Source: Oscillospiraceae bacterium
GTDB taxonomy: Bacteria; Bacillota; Clostridia; Oscillospirales; CAG-272
Assembly (NCBI GenBank): GCA_015063725.1
Contig: SVTP01000021.1
Span: 1 to 41,100, forward strand
Reading direction: 5' to 3'
DNA length: 41,100 bases
The notes below the pieces were generated by a model. It made no database searches, was not told where the DNA came from, and was given only the letters and a program-made list of their open reading frames with translations. Made by a program: the position numbers and the translations under genes. How positions within the stretch are numbered: position 1 is the stretch's first letter; every line of letters begins with the position of its first letter. This document shows, one piece after another, positions 16,442 to 23,960 of the stretch.

Positions 16442-18268
16442 TTAGTTATTATTAGAGTTATCCTCGTAGTTGGCGTTGTAATAGGTGCCGTCACCGTCGG
16501 TGCCTGCCTGTGCGTTGGGGTCAGCCCCCTGTGCGCCTGCTTGCTGATAGAGCTTTTCGGAGATCTTATAGAAGGACTTTTCAACTGCCTCGGTGTCAGC
16601 CTTAATAGCCTCGATGTCGCCGCCCTTCAGGGTTTCCTTCAGCTTTTCAATGGCAGCCTTTACAGTCTCAACGTCTGCGGGATCTGCCTTGTCGCCAAGC
16701 TCGGTGAGCGTCTTTTCGCTTTGGAAGATGATGCTCTCTGCGCGGTTCTTTACGTCAACTGCTTCGCGTGCCTTTTTGTCTTCCTCTGCAAATCTTTCGG
16801 CATCCTTAACTGCCTTATCGATGTCTTCCTTGCTCATGTTGGTGGAAGAGGTGATGGTGATGTGTTGCTCCTTGCCGGTTCCCTTATCCTTTGCGGTTAC
16901 GTTTACGATGCCGTTGGCGTCGATGTCAAAGGTAACCTCAATTTGAGGAATTCCACGAGGTGCGGGAGTGATACCGTCGAGAATGAAGCGACCAAGTGTG
17001 GTGTTGTTGGCAGCCATTTCGCGCTCGCCCTGCAGAACGTGAATTTCAACAGAGGTCTGACCGTCAGCTGCGGTGGAGTAAACCTGGCTCTTCTTTACGG
17101 GGATGGTGGTGTTGCGGTCGATAATGCGGTTGAATACGCCGCCCAAAGTCTCGATACCGAGGGACAGAGGGGTAACGTCAAGAAGGAGCAGATCCTTAAC
17201 CTCGCCGCCGAGAACGCCGCCCTGAATAGCCGCGCCGATTGCTACGCACTCATCGGGGTTGATACCCTTGAAGGGATCCTTGCCGATGAACTTTTTAACC
17301 GCTTCTTGAACGGCGGGAATTCTGGTAGAACCGCCAACGAGGAGAACCTTGTCGATCTGGTTTACGGAAAGACCTGCATCTGCGAGCGCCTTCTTGGTGG
17401 GAACTATGGTTCTTTCAACGAGGTCTGCGGTAATTCTCTCGAACTCTGCACGAGAAAGGGTTGCTTCAAAGTGGAGAGGACCTGCAGCGGTTGCGGTAAT
17501 GAAAGGCAGGTTGATAGAGGTAGACATCATGCCGGAAAGCTCGATCTTTGCCTTCTCTGCTGCGTCACGCAGTCTTTGCAGAACCATCTTGTCACGGCGA
17601 AGGTCTACGCCGTTCTCTCTTTGGAACTGATCTGCCATCCAATCGATGATACGTTGGTCGAAATCGTCACCGCCAAGGCGAGTGTCGCCGTTGGTTGCGA
17701 GAACCTCGAATACGCCGTCGGAGATCTCCAAGAGAGATACATCAAAGGTACCGCCGCCAAGGTCGAATACCATAATTTTTTGGTTGGCTTCCTTATCCAT
17801 GCCGTATGCAAGTGCTGCTGCGGTGGGCTCGTTGATGATACGCAGAACCTCAAGACCTGCGATCTTACCTGCATCCTTGGTTGCCTGACGCTGTGCGTCG
17901 GAGAAGTATGCGGGAACGGTGATAACTGCCTGATTTACGGTTGTGCCAAGATAGCTCTCTGCATCGGATTTCAGCTTTTGCAGGATCATTGCGGAGAACT
18001 CCTGAGGAGTATAGTTCTTGCCGTCGATTTCTTTCTTGTAGCCCGTACCCATCTCACGCTTGATGGAGATGACGGTGCGGTCGGGGTTGGTGATCGCCTG
18101 TCTCTTTGCGACCTGTCCTACCATTCTCTCACCCGTTTTGGAAAATGCCACAACGGAAGGGGTGGTTCTTGCTCCCTCGGGATTGGGGATAACGATGGGC
18201 TCTGCGCCCTCGTAAACTGCTACACAAGAGTTGGTTGTACCCAAGTCAATACCAATGATTTTTCCCAT
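16442..18268 (-). CDS. dnaK: Chaperone DnaK (Hsp70)
   Basis: DnaK is the ATP-dependent Hsp70 chaperone working with DnaJ and GrpE. The 608-residue protein has an N-terminal ATPase domain ([16 protein letters not shown] at the start, [14 protein letters not shown] near 170, [14 protein letters not shown] near 310), a substrate-binding domain from about residue 365, and a helical lid. The C-terminal tail is rich in Gly, Asp and Asn and ends in three Asn, unlike the usual acidic EEVD-like or DDK tails. The start is ATG 18268, eight bases after GGAGG; an in-frame TTG at 18283 is part of the Shine-Dalgarno. A long open frame on the opposite strand is a known composition shadow of dnaK genes. Confidence 0.98.
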   Translation of the reverse strand: MGKIIGIDLGTTNSCVAVYEGAEPIVIPNPEGARTTPSVVAFSKTGERMVGQVAKRQAITNPDRTVISIKREMGTGYKKEIDGKNYTPQEFSAMILQKLKSDAESYLGTTVNQAVITVPAYFSDAQRQATKDAGKIAGLEVLRIINEPTAAALAYGMDKEANQKIMVFDLGGGTFDVSLLEISDGVFEVLATNGDTRLGGDDFDQRIIDWMADQFQRENGVDLRRDKMVLQRLRDAAEKAKIELSGMMSTSINLPFITATAAGPLHFEATLSRAEFERITADLVERTIVPTKKALADAGLSVNQIDKVLLVGGSTRIPAVQEAVKKFIGKDPFKGINPDECVAIGAAIQGGVLGGEVKDLLLLDVTPLSLGIETLGGVFNRIIDRNTTIPVKKSQVYSTAADGQTSVEIHVLQGEREMAANNTTLGRFILDGITPAPRGIPQIEVTFDIDANGIVNVTAKDKGTGKEQHITITSSTNMSKEDIDKAVKDAERFAEEDKKAREAVDVKNRAESIIFQSEKTLTELGDKADPADVETVKAAIEKLKETLKGGDIEAIKADTEAVEKSFYKISEKLYQQAGAQGADPNAQAGTDGDGTYYNANYEDNSNNN

Positions 18269-18321
18269 AATAATTTCCTCCAATTATATAAAACTAAATT
18301 GTAAACAAATTGATCGCGTGG

Positions 18322-18876
18322 TCAGTTTGCAACCTTGACCATCGCATAGCGGATGACCTTGTCACCCTTGCAGTAGCCTTTTTGGAAGACCTCTACGATC
18401 TCACCGTCGCCATACTGCTCATCCTCCACGTGCATAACTGCGTTGTGGAGATTGGGATCGAACGTTTTGCATTCGATCTCCTTGACGCCCATTTTTTCCA
18501 TGGCATCGTCAAACGCCTTTACCGTCATTTCCAGTCCCTTGGTAACGGCTTCTACGTTTTTGGATTGGCTTGCGCGCTCAAGATTATCGAGGATAGGAAG
18601 CAGGTGTGCGATGCAATCGCTGTAAGCATCTGCCCAAACGCCCTCCTTCTCTTTTGCGCTTCTTTTGCGGAAGTTATCGTACTCCGCCATCATACGCTTA
18701 TATCTATCGCTACATTCCTCACATTCGGCAGTTTTTGCCGCCAATTTTTTGGTGAGCTCTGCGATTTCTGTTTCGGGCTTTTTAACCTTCTTTTTATCGT
18801 TATCAGTCTTTGCGGCAGTCTTTGGAGCTTCGGTATTCACCTTTTTTTCAGCCGCCGCCGTTTTCATTTCCTCCAT
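18322..18876 (-). CDS. grpE: Nucleotide exchange factor GrpE
   Basis: GrpE releases ADP from DnaK, resetting the chaperone cycle. The 184-residue product has a Lys/Ala/Glu-rich N-terminus, a long coiled coil (about 35-95) and a C-terminal beta domain with FDPNLHNAVMHVEDE and a terminal KGYCKGDKVIRYAMVKV. GGAGGAG lies at good distance from ATG 18876; the second ATG at 18867 is too close to its own GGAGG. The start lies 29 bp inside the end of hrcA, in another frame, indicating translational coupling. Confidence 0.95.
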   Translation of the reverse strand: MEEMKTAAAEKKVNTEAPKTAAKTDNDKKKVKKPETEIAELTKKLAAKTAECEECSDRYKRMMAEYDNFRKRSAKEKEGVWADAYSDCIAHLLPILDNLERASQSKNVEAVTKGLEMTVKAFDDAMEKMGVKEIECKTFDPNLHNAVMHVEDEQYGDGEIVEVFQKGYCKGDKVIRYAMVKVAN

Positions 18877-19948
18877 CGGGATCTCCTCCGTTCAGTTGTT
18901 TGTTCGCGTGTATCATATTGGATATGTTGCCGCTGAGCCCTTCAAGCGTTGCCAGCACCTTGGCGTAGTCCATGCGCCGCGGTCCCAAAACGCCAATGGC
19001 TCCCAGTGTTTTGCCATCTTTAACGATGGGCTTGAACACCAATGCGGAATTGTTCATCACCTTGACCTGACTTTCAGAACCGATGAGAACGTTGATATCC
19101 TCCGTTTCGCTTTGTGAAACAAGATTTAAGATGTCTTCTTTCTTTTCAAGCGTTCCCAAAAGACCTTGCAGCTGGGTAACGTCGCTGTATTCGGGATACT
19201 GCAACAGTCTGTCAATACCGCTCACACGCATCTCTCCGCTATCTGACTCATTGAGCAGATCGTAGATGACCTTGATCACGTTGCTGACAATGGCACTGTC
19301 AATTCCCATCTCCTTTTCGATACGCATCATAATGGGGAGCGTGATCTGTTCGGCAGACAGCCCCACAAGTGTGGAATTGAGCACGCGCGCCAGCTTTGTG
19401 ACTGCCGCTTGCGTGAATGCCTGTGCCTCGGAGTGCAGATGCTTGGTTTTTACGTTGCCGTCGGAATCAACTGCCACCAGAATAATGTGATCGTGGTCGA
19501 GGTAAATTGTCTCGAATTTTTCAACGCTGACAGAATGAAGCTTTGGCTTGATGGCAATGCCCGTGTAGTTGGTCATGGCAGATGCCAGATTGGATGCCGC
19601 CAAAAGGATTTGGTCAAGCTCCCCCATTTTTGCCTTGAGAAGCGCATTGATCTGTGCGATCTCATTGGTGGTCATTGCATAACGCTCGATGAGTGCATCG
19701 ACGTAAAAACGGTAGCCAAGCTCACTGGGAACGCGCCCCGCGGATGCGTGAGGCTGCTCGAGATACCCCATTTCCTCAAGCTCTGCCATCTCATTGCGGA
19801 TGGTTGCCGAGGAGCAGTTGATATGCTGACTTTGCAGAATATACTTGGAGCCGACAGGCTCGCCACCCTCAATGTGCGCGTCAACGATTGCTTTTAATAT
19901 TTGCTTTTTTCTTTCGCTTAATCCGCGTTTTTCGGAACTCACAGCCAT
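18848..19948 (-). CDS. hrcA: Heat-inducible transcription repressor HrcA
   Basis: HrcA represses class I heat-shock operons by binding CIRCE; its activity depends on GroE. The 366-residue protein has an N-terminal winged helix (LSERKKQILKAIVDAHI, then CSSATIRNEMAELEEMGYLEQPHASAGR), a GAF-like middle and a dimerising region. It ends in a Gly/Asn-rich tail that overlaps grpE. The start is ATG 19948, with AGAAAGGAG upstream; 13 further codons to TTG 19987 would run into the CIRCE and are rejected. It is the first gene of hrcA-grpE-dnaK-dnaJ-prmA and represses its own operon through the site at 19981-20007. Confidence 0.96.
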   Translation of the reverse strand: MAVSSEKRGLSERKKQILKAIVDAHIEGGEPVGSKYILQSQHINCSSATIRNEMAELEEMGYLEQPHASAGRVPSELGYRFYVDALIERYAMTTNEIAQINALLKAKMGELDQILLAASNLASAMTNYTGIAIKPKLHSVSVEKFETIYLDHDHIILVAVDSDGNVKTKHLHSEAQAFTQAAVTKLARVLNSTLVGLSAEQITLPIMMRIEKEMGIDSAIVSNVIKVIYDLLNESDSGEMRVSGIDRLLQYPEYSDVTQLQGLLGTLEKKEDILNLVSQSETEDINVLIGSESQVKVMNNSALVFKPIVKDGKTLGAIGVLGPRRMDYAKVLATLEGLSGNISNMIHANKQLNGGDPDGGNENGGG

Positions 19949-19980
19949 TTTGCTCCTTTCTGCTACTTTTTTCGTGTTTT

Positions 19981-20007
19981 TTAGCACTCGATTTGCTTGA
20001 GTGCTAA
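19981..20007. promoter_or_regulatory. CIRCE operator (perfect)
   Basis: TTAGCACTC (19981-19989), nine bases, GAGTGCTAA (19999-20007): a perfect match to the CIRCE consensus bound by HrcA. It lies just downstream of the -10 of the hrcA promoter, over the transcription start and early leader, where bound HrcA would block initiation. Confidence 0.97.
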
Positions 20008-20018
20008 CTTACGATATA

Positions 20019-20047
20019 AATTTACCACGTTTTTGCCCGTTTGTCAA
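20019..20047 (-). promoter_or_regulatory. hrcA operon sigma-A promoter
   Basis: On the minus strand a perfect TTGACA (20047-20042), a 17-bp spacer and TAAATT (20024-20019) sit immediately upstream of CIRCE. This is the standard vegetative, repressor-controlled heat-shock promoter layout. Confidence 0.8.
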
Positions 20048-20093
20048 TGGTTTTTTCTAATAAAGTTGTGAACATTTTGTTAATATTGCGTTT

Positions 20094-20102
20094 GAGTGCT
20101 AA
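20094..20102. promoter_or_regulatory. Isolated CIRCE half-site
   Basis: GAGTGCTAA at 20094-20102 is an exact CIRCE half-site, about 90 bp from the complete operator and upstream of the hrcA -35. The expected partner half at nine bases away is absent. It may be a relic or an auxiliary contact, or chance. Confidence 0.3.
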
Positions 20103-20137
20103 AAAAGAGCTCTGCCGAAGCAAAGCTCTTTTTTCTT
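20101..20137 (-). terminator. Terminator of the 20146 membrane-protein gene
   Basis: A stem AAAAGAGCT / AGCTCTTTT with an inner TGC-CGAA-GCA hairpin lies 9 bp past the gene's stop. It is A-rich on one side and T-rich on the other, so it works in both directions, and it insulates the hrcA promoter. Confidence 0.78.
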
Positions 20138-20145
20138 ATTTTCTT

Positions 20146-20940
20146 TTAGGATTCAAACTCGATTTTCTTTTTGGTCTCCTCGGTATAAAACATCTGCATA
20201 AGGTACAAAAGAACGAAATAACCGATGAAGAGCGTGGCGATATCCCCTATATAATAGGTAGCAATCAGGAGCCACTCGGAAGCATCGGTCGGCAGTCCCC
20301 AAAAGAAGATGTCATAATAAAGGCGTGAGAGCACTCTTACTCCGGAAGGGACCAGAGCCGCAAAAAAGCAAAGCTTCGGAAGCGGCTTTTTGAGGCGGAA
20401 AAGACCTTCGATCGGGAAACAGTCGGCAAGCATCTCTTCCCCCTCTGCTCCCTTGGGATATCTCTTGGCAAGCAGCATAGGACGGTGGCAACAGAAGTTG
20501 ATCAAAAGAAGCACAACAAACATTTGCAAGCAGTCCATTCCAATGCTGAACAGCGCGCTTGGAACTTCCTCACTCCAAAAGGCAGTAGAATTCGGGAAGG
20601 ACATCATAAGGTATCCCGCAAGCAAGGTCAAAAGATATTTTGCCAGAACAGCGGCGATATAAATGAGAACAAACTTCCCTATCTTCTTTTTGCCAAAGCG
20701 CAAATATACATAGATCAAGAAAGCAAACGAGCCCCAATAAAAAGCAAAATCGATCAGGGGTTCAAGGAGCTCTGTCATCAAGAACAAAAGCACAGAACCG
20801 CGCCAGACTACGTTGCTGGAAAGCAACAGATAAAGAGGCGTATAAACAACGGACAGGATAGCGACGCAGGCCATTTCAAACATCCAAAAAAGCTTTTTGG
20901 TACGCTTGATGCATAGCTCGTCAAACAAAAGGTTTTGCAC
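20146..20940 (-). CDS. Multipass membrane protein, unknown function
   Basis: I do not recognise this family. The 264-residue product has about six to seven hydrophobic segments, with a short cytoplasmic-looking N-terminus (basic KRTKK), a loop rich in charge around residues 160-195 (AKRYPKGAEGEEMLADCFP), and a charged C-terminus ending KKKIEFES. No enzymatic or transporter motif stands out. I place the start at GTG 20940, because GGAGG lies six bases upstream; a TTG 15 bp earlier has no site of its own. It has a consensus promoter (20969-20998) and its own terminator, so it is monocistronic. It is divergent from the M14 peptidase gene and lies just upstream of the hrcA promoter, without an evident functional link. 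Confidence 0.8.
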   Translation of the reverse strand: MQNLLFDELCIKRTKKLFWMFEMACVAILSVVYTPLYLLLSSNVVWRGSVLLFLMTELLEPLIDFAFYWGSFAFLIYVYLRFGKKKIGKFVLIYIAAVLAKYLLTLLAGYLMMSFPNSTAFWSEEVPSALFSIGMDCLQMFVVLLLINFCCHRPMLLAKRYPKGAEGEEMLADCFPIEGLFRLKKPLPKLCFFAALVPSGVRVLSRLYYDIFFWGLPTDASEWLLIATYYIGDIATLFIGYFVLLYLMQMFYTEETKKKIEFES

Positions 20941-20968
20941 GTAGCACCTCCGCAAAAATAGATACCTT

Positions 20969-20998
20969 ATTATACCACACCAAAAGGGGTTGTGTCAA
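20969..20998 (-). promoter_or_regulatory. Promoter of the 20146 membrane-protein gene
   Basis: On the minus strand a perfect TTGACA (20998-20993), an 18-bp spacer and a perfect TATAAT (20974-20969) lie about 29 bp before the GTG start. It is back to back with the M14 peptidase promoter. Confidence 0.8.
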
Positions 20999-21003
20999 CC
21001 TAT

Positions 21004-21032
21004 TTGTCAATTTTTCATTCCTTTCATATACT
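21004..21032 (+). promoter_or_regulatory. Promoter of M14 peptidase gene
   Basis: TTGTCA (21004-21009), a 17-bp spacer and TATACT (21027-21032) lie 29 bp upstream of the ATG at 21062. The two divergent promoters are only a few bases apart. Confidence 0.7.
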
Positions 21033-21061
21033 GATATAGAAAATTGCGACGGGAGGTTTTT

Positions 21062-21976
21062 ATGCCAAATCAAAAAAACGGGCTCTCTGCCTTTGATTAC
21101 ACCGCTTTAATGGAGCATGTGCACCGCCTTGCGGATACATATTCTTTTTTGACACTTTCCTACATCGGTACATCCATCCTTGACCGCGCCATCCCTATTT
21201 TGCACCTTGGAACCGGAAAGCGGCGCGTGCTTTACGTAGGGGCGCATCATGGGATGGAGTGGATCACGTCCTTGGTGCTTACACACTTTTTGGAAGAGCT
21301 TTGCGAGCTCATAAAAACACAAAGGCGCGTGTACGGTATCTATCCTTGCGACCTTTTGGAAGGCTATACCCTGTCAGTCATTCCAATGCTCAATCCCGAC
21401 GGTGTGGAATATCAAATCCACGGTGTTGACGAGGACAATCCGCTCCGCGATCGCGTGTTGGAAATGAACGGCGGAAGCGAGGATTTTTCCGCTTGGCAGG
21501 CAAATGCGCGCGGTGTTGACCTCAATCACAACTATGATGCCGGATTTGCCGAATACAAGCAATTGGAAAGAGAAAACGGCATCAAAAAAGGCGCGCCCAC
21601 GCGGTATAGCGGTGAGTGTGCCGAGAGTGAGCCCGAGGTGGCGGCGCTTTGCAACCTGATACGCTTTTCTGCCCCATGGCGCGGTGTGATGACCTTGCAC
21701 ACGCAGGGCGAGGAGATCTTTGCACCGCCTTGCAAAGAGGGACGTTCAAATGCGGTAACGGCAGAAAAGCTTTCAAATCTGACGGGCTATCGGCTAGTGC
21801 GTGCCGAGGGACTTGCCGCGTACGGCGGCATGAGTGATTGGTGTGCGGAAAAACTCTCGATCCCATCCTTTACAATGGAATGCGGCAGAGGTAAAAATCC
21901 CCTGCCGACATCGCAATTTTCTTCAATCTATTCCACCGTTCGTGCCGCTCTTTTCCTCTTTCCCACCATCCTGTGA
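21062..21976 (+). CDS. M14-family zinc carboxypeptidase
   Basis: This is a metallopeptidase of the carboxypeptidase A fold, in the branch that includes gamma-D-glutamyl-meso-diaminopimelate peptidases (peptidoglycan peptides, spore cortex). Zinc ligands H63 and E66 are in AHHGMEW. The third His is in TLHTQGEE. The substrate-binding NARGVDLNHNYDAGF is complete, and the catalytic Glu lies in FTMECGRG (about residue 273). The 304-residue chain has no signal peptide, so it is probably cytoplasmic, fitting muropeptide recycling or forespore roles. The start is ATG 21062 after GGGAGG; an upstream in-frame TTG at 21044 is rejected. The neighbour spoIIID is convergent. The exact substrate is inferred, not shown. 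Confidence 0.85.
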   Translation: MPNQKNGLSAFDYTALMEHVHRLADTYSFLTLSYIGTSILDRAIPILHLGTGKRRVLYVGAHHGMEWITSLVLTHFLEELCELIKTQRRVYGIYPCDLLEGYTLSVIPMLNPDGVEYQIHGVDEDNPLRDRVLEMNGGSEDFSAWQANARGVDLNHNYDAGFAEYKQLERENGIKKGAPTRYSGECAESEPEVAALCNLIRFSAPWRGVMTLHTQGEEIFAPPCKEGRSNAVTAEKLSNLTGYRLVRAEGLAAYGGMSDWCAEKLSIPSFTMECGRGKNPLPTSQFSSIYSTVRAALFLFPTIL

Positions 21977-21979
21977 TTT

Positions 21980-22010
21980 TTGCATTCTTTTTTGCAAAAA
22001 AGAATTGCAA
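21980..22010. terminator. AT-rich palindrome between convergent genes
   Basis: ATTCTTTTTT-GC-AAAAAAGAAT is a perfect palindrome (21984-22005), extended by TTGC/GCAA with a one-base bulge. It follows the M14 gene by 3 bp and may end transcripts from either side, though no separate T-run follows. Its right end overlaps the -35 of the promoter at 22005-22033, so it could instead be an operator. Confidence 0.45.
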
Positions 22011-22033
22011 AGCTGTGCGGTATATGATATAAT
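22005..22033 (+). promoter_or_regulatory. Promoter antisense to spoIIID
   Basis: TTGCAA (22005-22010), a 17-bp spacer and a perfect TATAAT (22028-22033) point rightward, opposite to spoIIID. The first plus-strand gene downstream is the SpoU-type methyltransferase at 22444, which would give a leader of about 400 nt covering all of spoIIID in antisense. Confidence 0.6.
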
Positions 22034-22053
22034 ATAATTTAATTGATGGGATT

Positions 22054-22353
22054 TTACTGCTTTTTGCTGCAAACCGTACCTGCGGCATCTCTGACCTCGC
22101 GGCAAGCCGTGTACTTTCTCCGGGTTGCCTCGCCGCCGCGCAAATGCCGCTCCTGCTTGTTTTTGGTCAGGAGCTCCTGCACCTCTTGCCACAGGGCGTT
22201 GTTGACGTGGCGCAGCCTTTCGGTAACGTCTTTATGTACCGTGCTTTTGCTGATGCCAAACACCTGTGCCGCCTGCCGCACGGTGGCAGAATGCTCCAAA
22301 AGGTATTCTCCCAGCACTACACACCTCTCCCTTTGCGTCCAATCAGAGATCAT
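22054..22353 (-). CDS. spoIIID: Sporulation regulator SpoIIID
   Basis: SpoIIID is the small DNA-binding regulator that activates or represses many mother-cell genes after sigma-E and helps switch to sigma-K. The 99-residue product matches the family closely: RCVVLGEYLLEHSATVRQAA, helix-turn-helix at about 24-47 (VFGISKSTVHKDVTERL), and the basic C-terminal DNA contact region RHLRGGEATRRKYT. It has about ten more C-terminal residues than typical (80-93 residues). AGGAGG sits seven bases before the ATG. No clear sigma-A promoter precedes it, as expected for a sigma-E-type gene, but I cannot prove a sigma-E site. Its presence strongly suggests an endospore former. It is unusual in lying fully under an antisense sigma-A-type promoter. 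Confidence 0.95.
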   Translation of the reverse strand: MISDWTQRERCVVLGEYLLEHSATVRQAAQVFGISKSTVHKDVTERLRHVNNALWQEVQELLTKNKQERHLRGGEATRRKYTACREVRDAAGTVCSKKQ

Positions 22354-22443
22354 ACTGTGTCCTCCTATTCGGGTTCTCTCTGTTTGATACTATGCGCAAC
22401 ACGTAAGATTTAGAAGTGAATTGACAAAAAAGGATCTGTTTTT

Positions 22444-23214
22444 ATGTTAAAGGAAGAACAACGCTTTGTCGCCTCTGATATTTTAGAGGGGATGACATCC
22501 ATCTCCGCCCTGCTCAACGCAGGAGAAGGAAATGACCGCAAAATTGAAAAGGTGCTCATTGACCGTGCAAAAAGAAAATCAAAGGCCGCACAAATAGGCT
22601 TTTTGACTGCCAAATCACACGAGCTTGGCTTCCCTGTTGAGTTTGTGGATGCCGAACAGATCGACCGTCTTGCGGTTGGCAATACCCACGGCGGCATTTT
22701 GGCGCTTTGCACCGCTCGAACCATCCCCACGCTTTCAAAAGAGGATATTTGCAAGGATAGCTTTTACGTTTATCTGGAAGGCATTGAAGACCCCTATAAT
22801 TTTGGGTATGCCATCCGCTCGCTTTACGCGGCAGGTGTCAGCGGCGTGATCTTGCCTCCGCGCAACTGGATGACTGCCGCCGGTGTTGTGGCGCGTGCCT
22901 CTGCAGGGGCATCGGAGTCTCTCCCTATTTTTCAAGCCGAGGGGGAGGATGCCGTGGCTCTGTTCCGTGAGGCAGGCTATACCATCCTTTGCGCAGGGAT
23001 CCGCGACTCGGTCTCGGTGTTTGAGCAGCAGTTCTCCTATCCTGTTTTGTTGGTTGTTGGCGGTGAGAAGCGAGGCATCTCCCGTGCGCTTTTGGATGCG
23101 GCAGACCGCATCGTTCGCATTGACTACGGCCGCGAATTTGGCGGTTCCCTTTCGGCGGCATCTGCCGCAACGGTATTGGCGTTTGAAATATTCCGCCAAA
23201 ACCGCAAAGTTTGA
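22444..23214 (+). CDS. SpoU (TrmH)-family RNA 2'-O-methyltransferase
   Basis: This is a SPOUT-fold enzyme predicted to methylate a ribose 2'-OH in rRNA or tRNA using S-adenosylmethionine. It has an N-terminal L30e-like substrate-binding part (about 1-90) and a C-terminal trefoil-knot domain. Motif 1 reads NFGYAIRSLYAAGV (Asn and Arg kept), and motif 2 VVGGEKRGIS (Glu kept). In motif 3 the usual SLNVSVA-type block reads SLSAASA, so the conserved Asn is replaced by Ser. The 256-residue length is normal. An AAGGA motif precedes the ATG by about ten bases. No strong promoter lies immediately upstream; the one at 22005-22033 may serve it. The target RNA cannot be told from sequence. Confidence 0.82.
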   Translation: MLKEEQRFVASDILEGMTSISALLNAGEGNDRKIEKVLIDRAKRKSKAAQIGFLTAKSHELGFPVEFVDAEQIDRLAVGNTHGGILALCTARTIPTLSKEDICKDSFYVYLEGIEDPYNFGYAIRSLYAAGVSGVILPPRNWMTAAGVVARASAGASESLPIFQAEGEDAVALFREAGYTILCAGIRDSVSVFEQQFSYPVLLVVGGEKRGISRALLDAADRIVRIDYGREFGGSLSAASAATVLAFEIFRQNRKV

Positions 23215-23245
23215 ACAAAAAACGCTGTTTTTTTGGCAAAATAAG

Positions 23246-23274
23246 TGGACAAATCAAAAAAAACGTGTTATAAT
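23246..23274 (+). promoter_or_regulatory. Promoter of MBL-fold / gltX run
   Basis: TGGACA (23246-23251), a 17-bp spacer and a perfect TATAAT (23269-23274) lie 35 bp before the ATG at 23310. It probably also drives gltX and glnS, because no terminator separates them. Confidence 0.75.
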
Positions 23275-23309
23275 ATAAGGTAAAGTTGATTTGGAGAGGG
23301 GGCTGAGCG

Positions 23310-23924
23310 ATGGATATTTACAATCTTTTTCCGGGTTCGTTTGGCTCAAACTGTTATCTGCTCATCAGCGGCAACCAAGCCGCGGTGGTAGACCCCTCTG
23401 CCGATGCCGACGTCATTTTGCAAAAGATCGCCGAGAAAGGTGCGACTTTGCAGTATATTTTACTTACACACGGACACTTTGACCACATCTGCTCTCTCGA
23501 TGCCCTGCGTGAGAAAACGGGCGTTCCCGCCTACATTCACAAGGGGGATGCGGATATGCCGTCCGATTCTCTCAAAAATGCGTTTTCTGTCTTTTTCGGT
23601 CAGTCGCGCAGCTATCGCGCCCCCGAAAAGCTCCTTGCCGATGGCGACGTGCTGACGCTTGGCGACGAGGACATTCGCGTGCTCCACACCCCAGGGCATA
23701 CCGAGGGTTCGGTGTGCTATTTGTGCTCTGACAAGCTACTCCTGACAGGAGACACCCTCTTTGACCGCGGATTTGGTCGGTATGACTTATATGGCGGCGA
23801 CCCGTACAAGCTCCGCAATTCCCTTGCGCGACTTGCTCTGCTTGACCGCTCGCTCACAATTTATGCAGGTCACGGCTCCCCTACCGATCTTGGAGACGCC
23901 ACAGACAACTGCCCACTGCTTTGA
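23310..23924 (+). CDS. Metallo-beta-lactamase-fold hydrolase (glyoxalase II-like)
   Basis: This is a binuclear metal hydrolase of the MBL superfamily, in the YcbL/glyoxalase II-like group that hydrolyses thioesters such as hydroxyacylglutathione analogues. Metal residues are complete: THGHFDH (His54, His56, Asp58, His59), HTPGHTEGS, TGDTLF and the terminal YAGHGSPT. Length (204) matches the short single-domain group without the C-terminal helical domain of true glyoxalase II. A GAGGGGG stretch precedes the ATG. It lies 36 bp before gltX and likely shares its transcript. The physiological substrate is unknown. Confidence 0.87.
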   Translation: MDIYNLFPGSFGSNCYLLISGNQAAVVDPSADADVILQKIAEKGATLQYILLTHGHFDHICSLDALREKTGVPAYIHKGDADMPSDSLKNAFSVFFGQSRSYRAPEKLLADGDVLTLGDEDIRVLHTPGHTEGSVCYLCSDKLLLTGDTLFDRGFGRYDLYGGDPYKLRNSLARLALLDRSLTIYAGHGSPTDLGDATDNCPLL

Positions 23925-23960
23925 CAGCTTCAATTTTCCTAAGAAAGGATTTCACATACT

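Noticed and set aside
16541-18304. 587-codon open frame on the plus strand opposite dnaK
   Set aside because: It is a composition shadow of dnaK, a known artefact of its codon use. It has no Shine-Dalgarno site and no recognisable domain, and dnaK is intact.
22354-22410. Sigma-E promoter for spoIIID
   Set aside because: A CATAGTAT string resembles a sigma-E -10 only in its first four bases, and no convincing -35 partner is present, so I did not annotate it.
23925-23960. T-box or other riboswitch before gltX
   Set aside because: The gap is only 36 bp, too short for a T-box leader, and no specifier or antiterminator motif is visible.
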